Positions 44,618 to 52,812 of a stretch of DNA of 64,000 bases are shown here, piece after piece. Numbering within the stretch: position 1 is the first letter of the stretch; every line of letters starts with the position of its first letter. The position numbers and the translations under genes were made by a program. Below the pieces are notes generated by a model, which was given only the letters and a program-made list of their open reading frames with translations, searched no databases and was not told the origin of the DNA. Origin of the DNA: Micromonospora sp. MH99 (GTDB taxonomy: Bacteria; Actinomycetota; Actinomycetes; Mycobacteriales; Micromonosporaceae); NCBI RefSeq assembly GCF_021442385.1, contig NZ_MUZA01000018.1, positions 1 through 64,000 of the forward strand, given 5' to 3'.

Positions 44618-45994
44618 CTAGGCGTAGCTGAACAGCGGCGGGAAGACGAGGACCACGATCCAGGCCCACGCGGCGTACACCGGCAGGTAGCCGGTCTGCC
44701 ACCGCTCCAGGGCAGCGAAGGGCGTACGCCGACGGAGGAAGCTCAGCAGGAGCCACGCCGACCAGGCGAGGTTGACCAGCAGGATCACGTTCTCGCCGAG
44801 AGCCGCCGCCCGGTTGGGGGTGCCGCCGTAGTTGTCGGTGATGCGCCCGGTGATCTCCACCAGCACCAGCACGTCGATGGCGAGCGCGCTGACCACGAGC
44901 GCGAGCTGGAGCTTGTCGAACGCGCCGGGCGGGGCCAGCGGATCGCGGGCCGAGAGCGAGTAGAGCAGCAGCCCCAGCACCACGACGAGCAGGAGGTCGA
45001 ACAGGATCAGCGCCTCGCGCTCGACGTCGATGCCGTGGCTGGTCCAGACGACGGCGACGAGGAAGGCGAGCAGGGCGGCGGTGAAGAGCGGGGTGAACAG
45101 TCGCGTGAGGACCGGCGCGATGTTCTCGACGACGCTCTGCTTGGCCTCGACGAGCCACCCGGCCACCACGACCGCGGCCGCGGCGCCGCAGGGCAGGAGC
45201 CACTGCGAGACGAAAGCCTCCGGGACGATCCCGATGGCCGCGAAGGTGTTGAACAGGAACGCGGCGAGCACGCCGCCGCCGAGGGCCATCAGCACGAAGT
45301 AGATGAACCACTCGCCGGTGAAGCGGATGAAGTCCATCCGTCGACGCGATGAGCGCCAGTCGTCGGCGACGTAGGCAAGACCGACCACGAGCCACAGCGC
45401 GATCGGCAGGTGGACGCTGGTGACGACAAAGGACTGCGAGTCGCCCGCCAGCGGGTAGACGTTGGCGGCCACCGCGCCGAGCACGAACAGCGCCACCAGC
45501 GCCACGATCACCGCCGGCCGGGCTCTGCGGCGCCAGGCGAGGAACGCCGCCAGCCAGGGCAGCACGAACAGGGTGAAGTTGCGCGTGTAGAACGAGCCGT
45601 CATCGTCGAAGGTCAGCCCGAACAGCGCCGGCACCTTGACCGACGCCACCGCGCCGGCCGCCGCGCCGAGCATCACCCACAGGTCCCGCCGGGAACGCGC
45701 CCCGGCGGCCGGAGCACCGGAGTCGCCGGTCAGCACGAGCTGCTTCCAGAGCCGTTCCGAATGCTCGCGGGCGAACTCGCGGGACAGCTCGTCGAGACTG
45801 CCCATGCGCTTGACCGCGACCAGGAACGCCTCGTCCGGGCTCAGACCCGCCGCGACGAGTTCGTCGACCGAGCCACGGAGGTGGTCTTCCAACTCGTCGG
45901 CGTCCACCGACTGCAGCTCCCGACGCCGGAGCACGTAGCGACGCCACTGCGCGAACTGCGCTTCCAGCTCCTCGGGCTCGTCGTGCGCCGTCAT
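44618..45994 (-). CDS. Permease-prefix-domain membrane protein
   Basis: A 458-residue protein. The N-terminal ~95 residues (FAQWRRYVLRRRELQSVDADELEDHLRGSVDELVAAGLSPDEAFLVAVKRMGS) are a permease prefix domain, usually found in front of FtsX-like or other permeases and on genes paired with PadR regulators. About ten membrane segments follow, without an FtsX domain. The ATG overlaps the PadR stop as ATGA. Function unknown; control by the PadR protein is strongly suggested. Confidence 0.83.
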   Translation of the reverse strand: MTAHDEPEELEAQFAQWRRYVLRRRELQSVDADELEDHLRGSVDELVAAGLSPDEAFLVAVKRMGSLDELSREFAREHSERLWKQLVLTGDSGAPAAGARSRRDLWVMLGAAAGAVASVKVPALFGLTFDDDGSFYTRNFTLFVLPWLAAFLAWRRRARPAVIVALVALFVLGAVAANVYPLAGDSQSFVVTSVHLPIALWLVVGLAYVADDWRSSRRRMDFIRFTGEWFIYFVLMALGGGVLAAFLFNTFAAIGIVPEAFVSQWLLPCGAAAAVVVAGWLVEAKQSVVENIAPVLTRLFTPLFTAALLAFLVAVVWTSHGIDVEREALILFDLLLVVVLGLLLYSLSARDPLAPPGAFDKLQLALVVSALAIDVLVLVEITGRITDNYGGTPNRAAALGENVILLVNLAWSAWLLLSFLRRRTPFAALERWQTGYLPVYAAWAWIVVLVFPPLFSYA

Positions 45995-46356
45995 GCCAGG
46001 CCCTCCAGCGGACGCACGGTCAGCGGCGTACGGTCGTGCCAGATCTCCTTGAGCGCGCCCACGACGGTGTCCCACTGTCGGCGCTGCTCGGCCAGCTCGG
46101 CCAGGCCCCGGTCGGTGATCCGGTAGTACTTACGTTTGCGCTCACCGGCGACCGACTGCCAGCTCGCCTCCACATAGGCCAGACGCTCGAGCCGGTGCAG
46201 CAGCGGGTACAACAGCCCCTCGGTCCAGTCCAGCTCACCGCCGGACAGCTCGTTGATCCGCCGGAGGATGGCGTAGCCGTAGCTCTCCCCCTCGGCCAGG
46301 ATGCCGAGCACCATCGGTGTCGCCGAAGCGGCCACCAGATCCTTAGCGACCTTCAC
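45991..46356 (-). CDS. PadR family transcriptional regulator
   Basis: A 121-residue PadR regulator: KVAKDLVAASATPMVLGILAEGESYGYAILRRINELSGGELDWTEGLLYPLLHRLERLAYVEASW is the standard PadR winged helix, with a short C-terminal dimerisation helix. I chose the GTG at 46354-46356 after GGGAGG; another GTG lies four codons upstream. It is coupled to the permease-prefix gene. A palindrome at 46380-46397 overlaps its promoter. Confidence 0.88.
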   Translation of the reverse strand: MKVAKDLVAASATPMVLGILAEGESYGYAILRRINELSGGELDWTEGLLYPLLHRLERLAYVEASWQSVAGERKRKYYRITDRGLAELAEQRRQWDTVVGALKEIWHDRTPLTVRPLEGLA

Positions 46357-46379
46357 GAGACCTCCCACCCAACCCTAGA

Positions 46380-46397
46380 AGTACGATGCATAGTACT
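46380..46397. promoter_or_regulatory. PadR-type operator
   Basis: AGTACGATGCATAGTACT is an almost perfect palindrome (one mismatched pair), 24 bp upstream of the PadR start. TACTAT on the minus strand within it can serve as the -10 box. Confidence 0.65.
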
Positions 46398-46493
46398 GCT
46401 GGGTATTTCGCGAACGCAACGACTCCACGGCCCCGCCGGGCCAGGCGGAAAACCGCTGGGGCGTCGGTGGTCGAACCCGCGACAATTGCCGGC

Positions 46494-47231
46494 GTGCAGG
46501 AGATCGAGGTCGTCGTCGCCCACCAGGAGCGGGCGACCGTGCGCGTCGGCGACGTCTTCCTCAAGATCGACACCGATCCGGATCACGCGGACGTCGAGGT
46601 CGCGGCGATGGCGATGGCGCCCGTGCCGACCCCGGAGGTCCTGTGGCACAACCCGCCCGTGCTCGCGCTCGCCGCGCTGCGCGGCAGGGCGCTCGGCCGC
46701 CTCGGCGAGCCGTCGACCGCGCCGTCGACGGCGTGGGCCGCGGCGGGCGCCGCCGTACGGACACTGCACGACGCGCCGCTGCCGCCCTGGCCCGGTCGGA
46801 GCCTTGACGAGGTGGCCACGCAACTCGACGACGAGTGCGGGTGGCTCGTGACGAACGGGGTTCTCCCCGCCGACCTGGTCACCCGCAACCGCCACGTTGC
46901 CGAGGCGGCGCTGCGGCAGTGGACACCCGTGTTCACGCACGGCGACCTGCAGGTCGCCCACGTGTTCGTCGACGGTGACGAGGTCACCGGCGTGCTCGAC
47001 TGGTCCGAGGCGGGCCGGGGCGACGCCCTGTTCGACCTCGCCACGTTGACTCTCGGCCACGAGGAGCACCTGGTCGACGTCGTGGCCGGCTACGGCACCG
47101 ACGTCGACCTCGACGTGGTCCGGGCGTGGTGGTCGTGGCGCAGCCTGGTGGTGATCCGCTGGCTGGCCGAGCACGGCTTCGACCCGTCGGCGCCCGGCTG
47201 CGAGGTCGACATGCTGCGGGCGCGGATGTGA
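46494..47231 (+). CDS. Aminoglycoside phosphotransferase (APH)-like kinase
   Basis: A 245-residue protein with the APH/choline-kinase fold. The catalytic loop reads THGDLQVAHVFV, giving His149 and Asp151, and the metal-binding Asp is in VLDW at 169-170. In the usual HGDxxxxN motif the Asn is replaced by His156. Family members phosphorylate antibiotics, sugars or other small alcohols, and the substrate here is unknown. The GTG start has no ribosome-binding site; ACAAT lies seven to eight bases upstream. It ends 6 bp from a convergent hydrolase gene. Confidence 0.78.
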   Translation: MQEIEVVVAHQERATVRVGDVFLKIDTDPDHADVEVAAMAMAPVPTPEVLWHNPPVLALAALRGRALGRLGEPSTAPSTAWAAAGAAVRTLHDAPLPPWPGRSLDEVATQLDDECGWLVTNGVLPADLVTRNRHVAEAALRQWTPVFTHGDLQVAHVFVDGDEVTGVLDWSEAGRGDALFDLATLTLGHEEHLVDVVAGYGTDVDLDVVRAWWSWRSLVVIRWLAEHGFDPSAPGCEVDMLRARM

Positions 47232-47237
47232 CGAGCG

Positions 47238-47774
47238 TCAGGGGATGAGTCGGTCCAGCAGCTCGAACCGCTCGTACGGCTGGTTGTAGTCCCCGAAGTG
47301 CCCGTCGTCGCGCACGATCTGGGTGCCGCCGAGCCGTTCGAACATGGCGCGTCCCTGGCGGTCGTCGCAGCCGTACGGATCCTCGCGGGAGTTGATGAAG
47401 GAGATGTCCCGCACGTGCGACCGGATCGCGGCCCAGTCGTAGCTCTCCTGGAGCACCGGTTCCTCGCTGGTGTTGGGCCGGGTGCAGTAGCCGGCGACCA
47501 GGATCGCCTGGGCGACGGTCACCTCGACTTGCTCCAGGAGCGCCAGCAGCAGGGCCGCGCCGCCGGAGTGGCCCACCAGGACGGTGTCCTCGTCGAAGCG
47601 GTGCCCGTCGAGCACCGTCGGCAGGAACGTCGCGATCGGCTCGACGTTGATGCCCGGAAGGTGCGGGATCTCGACCGAGTAGCCGCGAGCCTCCAGCCGC
47701 TGCGCCAACCAGCGGTACCAGACCACGTCCGGGTTGCCGCCGGTCCCGTGGAAGATGATCGCGCTGCGCCCCAT
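47238..47774 (-). CDS. Alpha/beta hydrolase, RBBP9/YdeN type
   Basis: A 178-residue small serine hydrolase. The nucleophile elbow GHSGG places Ser70; Asp (SREDPY) and His (DDGHFGD) near residues 130 and 159 complete the triad. The HGTGGNPDVVWYRWL opening is typical of the YdeN/RBBP9 family, whose substrates are mostly unknown. The ATG has GGAAGGGG upstream. It converges with the APH-like gene and lies just downstream of the EthR-like regulator. Confidence 0.87.
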   Translation of the reverse strand: MGRSAIIFHGTGGNPDVVWYRWLAQRLEARGYSVEIPHLPGINVEPIATFLPTVLDGHRFDEDTVLVGHSGGAALLLALLEQVEVTVAQAILVAGYCTRPNTSEEPVLQESYDWAAIRSHVRDISFINSREDPYGCDDRQGRAMFERLGGTQIVRDDGHFGDYNQPYERFELLDRLIP

Positions 47775-47855
47775 CGTGCCCCTTCCGCATCGACGTCGTG
47801 ATCAAACCACGCGACCGGCAGATGCACGAGAGGGGTTCCCGGTCGTCGGTACGCG

Positions 47856-48470
47856 TCAGTCGTACAGCGCCGACACCCACAGGTGGGTGAGCGTGTCGAC
47901 CAGCACCGCCCGGTCGTCGAACGGCGGCACCCCGCACGCGGCCAGGTAGTAGAGCCGCTCGCCGGTCCAGGTCAGCGATGCGGCGAGCGCCTGCACGTCG
48001 ACACCGTCGAGCCGGGCCGCGACAGCGGGGTTTGCCCGCCGATCGGCCTCGATCCGCGTGATCGTGGCGTCGGTGAACGTCTCCATCTGGGCCAGCCACA
48101 GCTCGCGCAGCTGCGGGTCGGACGCCCAGGTCTCCACGATCGCGCGCAGCACGGCGGCATTGGCGAGCCAGAGTTCGGCACCGGCGTCGATACCCGCTCG
48201 CAGCGTCTCGCGCGGGTCGGCCGCCGCCTGCACCCACGGTTGGGCGGCCTCGTGGCCGGCGCCGACCGCCCGACGTACGAGCTCGGCCAGCACCGCCTGC
48301 TTGCCGGCGAAGTAGAAGTAGAAGCTGGCCCGCGAGACGCCTGCGGCAGTGATGATGTCGGCCACGCTCAGCGTGTCGAAGGTGCGCTCGCGGAGCAGTT
48401 CGCGAAGGGCGGTCAAGACACGTTCCCGCAGCTCGGCGCGGCTCTGCTGAGGTTCGTCACGTCGGGCCAT
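47856..48470 (-). CDS. TetR family regulator, EthR-like
   Basis: A 204-residue TetR regulator. The helix-turn-helix is LSVADIITAAGVSRASFYFYFAGKQAVLAELVRR (about 30-63). The C-terminal domain, with LRAIVETWASDPQLRELWLAQMETFTDATITRIEADR, matches EthR-type effector domains. It is divergent from the 42-residue ORF/aldo-keto reductase unit, and a GTCTGG/CCAGAC palindrome lies between them, so that unit is its probable target. Confidence 0.87.
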   Translation of the reverse strand: MARRDEPQQSRAELRERVLTALRELLRERTFDTLSVADIITAAGVSRASFYFYFAGKQAVLAELVRRAVGAGHEAAQPWVQAAADPRETLRAGIDAGAELWLANAAVLRAIVETWASDPQLRELWLAQMETFTDATITRIEADRRANPAVAARLDGVDVQALAASLTWTGERLYYLAACGVPPFDDRAVLVDTLTHLWVSALYD

Positions 48471-48497
48471 CACGTGTCGCAGCGTACCGTGTGGGAC

Positions 48498-48518
48498 GTC
48501 TGGACACGCTGACCAGAC
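48498..48518. promoter_or_regulatory. Operator between EthR-like gene and aldo/keto reductase unit
   Basis: GTCTGG-9-CCAGAC inverted repeat in the divergent promoter region, just upstream of the TATGGT -10 box of the rightward unit. Confidence 0.55.
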
Positions 48519-48524
48519 ACGGCG

Positions 48525-48530
48525 TATGGT
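48525..48530 (+). promoter_or_regulatory. -10 box of the 42-residue ORF
   Basis: TATGGT lies exactly six bases before the ATG at 48537, giving a leaderless start. Confidence 0.55.
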
Positions 48531-48536
48531 CGGGCG

Positions 48537-48665
48537 ATGACCGAGGTTGCGGACCGCACCGCGCAGTTCCTTGACCCGCCCGGGCACCGCTGGGCACCCC
48601 ACCGACACCTGCACGACGTCACCGGCGACGAGCTGGCCGGGCAGCCGCCGGAGGTGCTCGCGTGA
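48537..48665 (+). CDS. 42-residue protein coupled to the aldo/keto reductase
   Basis: ATG, 42 codons, TGA. Two independent signals support it: a TATGGT -10 box six bases before its ATG, and a stop codon overlapping the next gene's GTG as GTGA, with GGAGGTG nearby as ribosome-binding site. The product (MTEVADRTAQFLDPPGHRW..., then HLHDVTGDELAGQPPEV) is hydrophilic with no membrane segment or cysteine. I do not recognise it. It could be a small partner protein or only a leader that brings ribosomes to the reductase gene. Confidence 0.65.
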   Translation: MTEVADRTAQFLDPPGHRWAPHRHLHDVTGDELAGQPPEVLA

Positions 48666-49654
48666 AGTACACGACGTTCGGGCGGACCGGGCTGCGAGTG
48701 TCCGAGTTGGTGCTCGGCGCGATGACGTTCGGTGAACAGGGTGGCGTCGGTGCGCCGATCGAGGAGTGCCGACGCATCCTCGACATCTACGCCGAGGCCG
48801 GCGGCAACATCGTGGACACCGCCATCAACTACCGCGGTGGCGCCAGCGAGGAGATGCTGGGCGAGCTGCTCGCCGGGCGACGCGACAGGTTCGTCGTGGC
48901 CACGAAGTACACGGTGACCCGTGATCCGGCCGACCCCAACGGCGGCGGCAGCCACCGCAAGAACCTCAGGCTGTCACTGGAGACCAGCCTGCGCCGGCTG
49001 CGCACCGACCACATCGACGTCTACTGGGTGCACATCTGGGACCAGCGCACACCCATCGACGAGACCGTCCGGGCGCTCGACGACGCGGTCACCGCCGGCA
49101 AGGTTCTTCATGTCGGGGTGTCGGACACCCCTGCCTGGGTGGTCTCCCGCGCGAACATGTTGGCCGAGTGGCGCGGCTGGACCCCGTTCGCCGGCCTACA
49201 GGTGCCGTACAGCCTCATCAACCGCGACGCCGAGCGGGAACTGTTGCCGATGGCCGAGGCGTACGGCATGACAGTGACGGCCTGGAGCCCGCTCGGCGGC
49301 GGCGTGCTCTCTGGCAAGTACAACGCCGGCGCACCGCAGGAGAGGACGCGGCTGAGCCGGGACACGATCGGCGACCGCGACCTCACTGTGGCACGGGTCG
49401 TGCAGGAGGTCGCCGGCGAGCTGGGCGTCACCCCGGCGCAGGTGGCCCTCGCCTGGACCCGCCAACGCAGCGGCGTGCTGCCGATCATCGGTGCGCGGAC
49501 CGTGGAACAACTCCGGGACAACCTGGGCTGCACCGCGGTCACGCTGCCACCGGAACTGGTCCTGCGGCTGGAGACGGCGACCGGGTTCAGTCTCGGCTTC
49601 CCGGCCGACTTCATCGCCGAGACCAGACAGTGGGTGCTCGGCGCCGCCGCGTGA
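48662..49654 (+). CDS. Aldo/keto reductase
   Basis: A 330-residue NADPH-dependent TIM-barrel oxidoreductase. The catalytic tetrad is Asp52, Tyr57, Lys82 and His124 (DTAINY, TKYTV, WVHIWD). The C-terminal cofactor site is in LPIIGARTVEQLRDNLG. It resembles potassium-channel-beta-like/YajO aldo-keto reductases. The GTG start overlaps the preceding 42-residue ORF stop. The divergent EthR-like regulator probably controls it; the substrate is unknown. Confidence 0.9.
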   Translation: MKYTTFGRTGLRVSELVLGAMTFGEQGGVGAPIEECRRILDIYAEAGGNIVDTAINYRGGASEEMLGELLAGRRDRFVVATKYTVTRDPADPNGGGSHRKNLRLSLETSLRRLRTDHIDVYWVHIWDQRTPIDETVRALDDAVTAGKVLHVGVSDTPAWVVSRANMLAEWRGWTPFAGLQVPYSLINRDAERELLPMAEAYGMTVTAWSPLGGGVLSGKYNAGAPQERTRLSRDTIGDRDLTVARVVQEVAGELGVTPAQVALAWTRQRSGVLPIIGARTVEQLRDNLGCTAVTLPPELVLRLETATGFSLGFPADFIAETRQWVLGAAA

Positions 49655-49746
49655 CCCCTGTCGCGCAGGCCAGCGACAAAGGCGTCCGGGCCGGTGGCGA
49701 TCGACATGGGCACGCGCCGTCATCTGCCGCGAACGGCACTCCGGGA

Positions 49747-49752
49747 TAGCCT
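49747..49752 (+). promoter_or_regulatory. -10 box of the 95-residue gene
   Basis: TAGCCT, eight bases before the ATG at 49761, with no ribosome-binding site between. Confidence 0.4.
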
Positions 49753-49760
49753 TGGCGCAT

Positions 49761-50048
49761 ATGGCTACCTATCGCAGCGCCTCAGTGCTTCTCTCCTCGG
49801 ACGGCACCAGGACCCCTGGCACCGCCGCCCTCTTCGCCGAGCCCGCCCGCAAAGGTGGGACCCGGCCGTGGGCAGGCGACTTCCGGCCCGCCAACAGCGC
49901 CGGCAATGGCCCCAAGAACGCGGTCGGCAAGACCTTCACGTTGGAGCTGCCCGACGGCAGCACCGGCAAGGTCGTGGTCCAGAGCCTCAAGAGCGGAAGG
50001 GGTGGCGTCGTACTGGCGCTGATGGGCGAGGACACACCACCCTTCTGA
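49761..50048 (+). CDS. Small soluble hypothetical protein (95 aa)
   Basis: A 95-residue protein (MATYRSASVLLSSDG...), Gly- and Lys-rich, with alternating hydrophobic residues in KTFTLELPDGSTGKVVVQSLKSGRGGVVLALMG that suggest a small beta barrel. There are no cysteines and no membrane segment. The ATG is close behind a TAGCCT box. It stands alone between the aldo/keto reductase and a convergent alcohol dehydrogenase gene. I do not recognise the family. Confidence 0.62.
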   Translation: MATYRSASVLLSSDGTRTPGTAALFAEPARKGGTRPWAGDFRPANSAGNGPKNAVGKTFTLELPDGSTGKVVVQSLKSGRGGVVLALMGEDTPPF

Positions 50049-50110
50049 GCGAAACTGATCTCCGGCCGGCGCCGCCGGTCGGAGATCGCCGCCGGGTGAG
50101 CGTGCTCGGC

Positions 50111-51280
50111 TCAGTCGAGTGTTACCACCCAGCGGGCGCCCTCGCCCCGCGCCAACCGGTCGAACGCGGCGGGCGCCTCGTCCAGCCCGACCGTGCCACT
50201 GACCAGCACGCGCAGATCCAGTGTGCCCTCGGCCAGCTCGGTGGCCAGCACCGGCACCTCACGGTCCGGGTCGGACGAGCCGTACACCGAGGAGCGCAGC
50301 GTCCGGGCGGAGTGGAAGATGTCGAGCGCGCCGAGGCTGACCATGTCGTCCTTGGCGCCCATGCCGACGACGGTGACCGCTCCCCCGCGCCGGGTGAGAC
50401 GCCACGCCGCCCGGATCGTGGCGGCCCGCCCGACGCACTCGAAGGCGTGGTCGACGCCGCGGCCCTCGGTGCGCGCCCGCACCTCCTTGGAGAGCCGGTC
50501 GTCGGAGAGCAGGAAGTCGGTGGCTCCGGCGGCGAGGGCCAGGTCCCGCTTCGCCTCGGCCACGTCGACGGCGAGGATCGTCGTCGCGCCGGCCCTGCGG
50601 GCGGCGGCGAGAACGGCGAGCCCGACCCCACCGAGCCCGATGACGGCGACCGACTCGCCGGGCGCGACCCGGGCGGTGTTGCCGACCGCGCCGACGCCCG
50701 TGAGCACCGCGCAGCCGAGCAGCGCTGCCTGCTCGGCGGGCAGCCCGGCCGGGATCGGCACGACGGCGCTCTCCGGCACCACCACCGCCTCGGCAAGCGC
50801 GCCGAGACCCAGCGTGAGGTGCAGCGGGACACCGTCCTCGGTCTCGCCGCGCGCCACGGTCGGGGCGGTGTTGGCGGCGCAGAGCCAGGGTTCGTCGTGC
50901 CGGCACCACCAGCAGGCCCGGCAGGCGGGCGCCCAGTTGAGCACCACAGGCGTGCCGACCGGCAGCCGGGTGCCCGGCCCTGCCTCGGCCACCACGCCGG
51001 TCGCCTCGTGCCCGAGCACCAGCGGGAACGTCGCGGCCAGGGTGCCGTTGACCATGGACAGATCGGAGTGGCAGACGCCGGCCGCGCGGATCGTCACCCG
51101 CACCTCGCCGGGGCCGGGCGCGGGCAGGCGTACCCGCTCGACCCGCAGTTCGGCCCCGCGCCCGCGCGCGACAAGCGCGCGGACGGTGACCGACCCGCCG
51201 GCCTGCTCGGCGACCACCGCCGACCCGCTCGCCGGCTCGGCGACCACTCCCGGCTCGCCCGCCGGCTCGGTGGCGCTCAT
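50111..51280 (-). CDS. Zinc-dependent alcohol dehydrogenase
   Basis: A 389-residue medium-chain alcohol dehydrogenase. Catalytic zinc ligands are in GVCHSD and LGHEATG; the structural zinc motif is CRACWWCRHDEPWLC (four Cys); the cofactor loop is VIGLGGVGLAVLAAARRAGA. It resembles class III/AdhE1-like enzymes that oxidise aliphatic or aromatic alcohols. The first ~30 residues are an extra Ala/Glu/Gly-rich segment with an internal near-repeat (VVAEPA, VVAEQA). Its ATG overlaps the aldehyde dehydrogenase stop as ATGA. Together the two would oxidise an alcohol to an acid. Confidence 0.9.
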   Translation of the reverse strand: MSATEPAGEPGVVAEPASGSAVVAEQAGGSVTVRALVARGRGAELRVERVRLPAPGPGEVRVTIRAAGVCHSDLSMVNGTLAATFPLVLGHEATGVVAEAGPGTRLPVGTPVVLNWAPACRACWWCRHDEPWLCAANTAPTVARGETEDGVPLHLTLGLGALAEAVVVPESAVVPIPAGLPAEQAALLGCAVLTGVGAVGNTARVAPGESVAVIGLGGVGLAVLAAARRAGATTILAVDVAEAKRDLALAAGATDFLLSDDRLSKEVRARTEGRGVDHAFECVGRAATIRAAWRLTRRGGAVTVVGMGAKDDMVSLGALDIFHSARTLRSSVYGSSDPDREVPVLATELAEGTLDLRVLVSGTVGLDEAPAAFDRLARGEGARWVVTLD

Positions 51281-52731
51281 CGCTGGATCGCCTTCAGCTC
51301 GCAGAACTCGGCGAGCCCGTGCACGCCCAGCTCCCGGCCCAGGCCGGACTGCTTGTAGCCGCCGAAGGGCGCGAGTGGGTTGAACGCCGCGCCGTTGATG
51401 TCGACCGCCCCGGTGCGCAGCCGCCGCGCCACCGCGAGCGCCGCCTCCGGGTCGGCGGACCACACCGCGCCGGCCAGCCCGTAGCGCGAGTTGTTGGCGA
51501 TGGCGACGGCCTCGTCGGTGTCGTCGAACGGGAGAACGGCGAGCACCGGGCCGAAGACCTCCTCCTGGGCGAGCGCGCTGTCCGGGTGCACGTCGGCGAA
51601 GACGGTCGGGGCGACGAAGTGCCCCCGCGCCGGCACCGGGGCGTCCGGGCCACCGGCGACCAGGCGGGCGCCGTCGGTGAGGGCCCGCTCGACGTGGCCG
51701 CGCACCCGCGTCGCCTGGGCGGCGGAGACCAGGGGGCCGAGGCGGGTGGCCGGGTCGAACGGGTCGCCGACGCGGTAGCCGGCCACCGTCGTCGCGACCA
51801 GGTCGAGCGCCTCGGCGTACCGGTCGCGGTGCACCAGCATCCGGGTCCACGCCGTGCAGGTCTGGCCGGAGTTCATCAGGGCGTTGCCGACGCCGACCTT
51901 GACCGCGGTGGCCAGGTCGGCGTCGTCGAGGATCACGTTCGCGGACTTGCCGCCCAGCTCCAGCGCGACCCGGGCGATGCGGTCGGCGGCGAGTCGCATG
52001 ATCCGGGTGCCGGTGGCGGTGGAGCCGGTGAACGAGACCAGGTCGACGTCGGGGTGCCCGGCGAGCGCCTCGCCGACCGTCGCGCCGGTGCCGGGGACCA
52101 GGTTGAGCACCCCCGGCGGCAGACCGGCCTCGGTGACCGCGTCGAAGAGCAGGTACGCGGTCAGCGGGGTCAGCTCGCTGGGCTTGAGCACGACAGTGCA
52201 GCCGGCGGCGAGCGCGGGCGCGACCTTCGCCATCACCTGGTGCAGGGGGTAGTTCCACGGGGTGATCGCGCCGACCACGCCGATCGGCTCGCGTACGACC
52301 AGGGAGTTGCCGATGGTCTCCTCAACCGGCGGGCGGGCGGCGAGCGCCACGTGGTCGCGCAGCACGATCAGCGGCAGCGCGACCTGCACGCGGGTGGCGA
52401 GCTTGAGCGGGGCCCCCAGCTCGACGGCGATGGTGCGGGCGAGGTCGTCGGCGCGCGTCGCGAGCGCGGCGTGCAGCCGGTCGAGGTACGCGGAGCGTTC
52501 GGCGGGCGCGGTGGCCGCCCAACCGGGGAAGGCGGCGCGGGCGGCGGCGACGGCGGCGTCCACATCGGCCGCGGTGCCGGCGGGCACCTGACCGATCAGC
52601 TCGCCGGTGCTCGGGTTCTCCACGTCGATCACGTCGGTGCCGGCGGGAGACGTCCACTCGCCGCCGATGTGCAGGTGGCGCCGGAGGCGCAGGGCGTCGG
52701 GCAGCAGCGACGGCGGGGCGGCGAGGTCCAT
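51277..52731 (-). CDS. Aldehyde dehydrogenase (NAD(P)-dependent)
   Basis: A 484-residue aldehyde dehydrogenase. The oxyanion Asn160 (TPWNYP), general base Glu258 (LELGGKSAN) and nucleophile Cys292 (NSGQTCTAW) are all present. It is the first gene of a coupled ALDH-ADH pair. An AAACT/AGTTT palindrome 58 bp upstream of the start matches another beside the TetR gene, so the pair is probably controlled by that regulator. The aldehyde substrate is unknown. Confidence 0.92.
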   Translation of the reverse strand: MDLAAPPSLLPDALRLRRHLHIGGEWTSPAGTDVIDVENPSTGELIGQVPAGTAADVDAAVAAARAAFPGWAATAPAERSAYLDRLHAALATRADDLARTIAVELGAPLKLATRVQVALPLIVLRDHVALAARPPVEETIGNSLVVREPIGVVGAITPWNYPLHQVMAKVAPALAAGCTVVLKPSELTPLTAYLLFDAVTEAGLPPGVLNLVPGTGATVGEALAGHPDVDLVSFTGSTATGTRIMRLAADRIARVALELGGKSANVILDDADLATAVKVGVGNALMNSGQTCTAWTRMLVHRDRYAEALDLVATTVAGYRVGDPFDPATRLGPLVSAAQATRVRGHVERALTDGARLVAGGPDAPVPARGHFVAPTVFADVHPDSALAQEEVFGPVLAVLPFDDTDEAVAIANNSRYGLAGAVWSADPEAALAVARRLRTGAVDINGAAFNPLAPFGGYKQSGLGRELGVHGLAEFCELKAIQR

Positions 52732-52788
52732 GGCGTCCCTTCCGGGGTGGGCGACGGGCGGAGGCGACAGGGGTCGCGGCGGGCGGTG

Positions 52789-52807
52789 AAACTAGCGCTG
52801 GGAGTTT
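52789..52807. promoter_or_regulatory. Operator 1 of the ALDH/ADH-ACAD regulon
   Basis: AAACT-9-AGTTT inverted repeat upstream of the aldehyde dehydrogenase gene. Read on the other strand, its spacer ends CGCT, as in operator 2. Confidence 0.65.
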
Positions 52808-52812
52808 GGACG

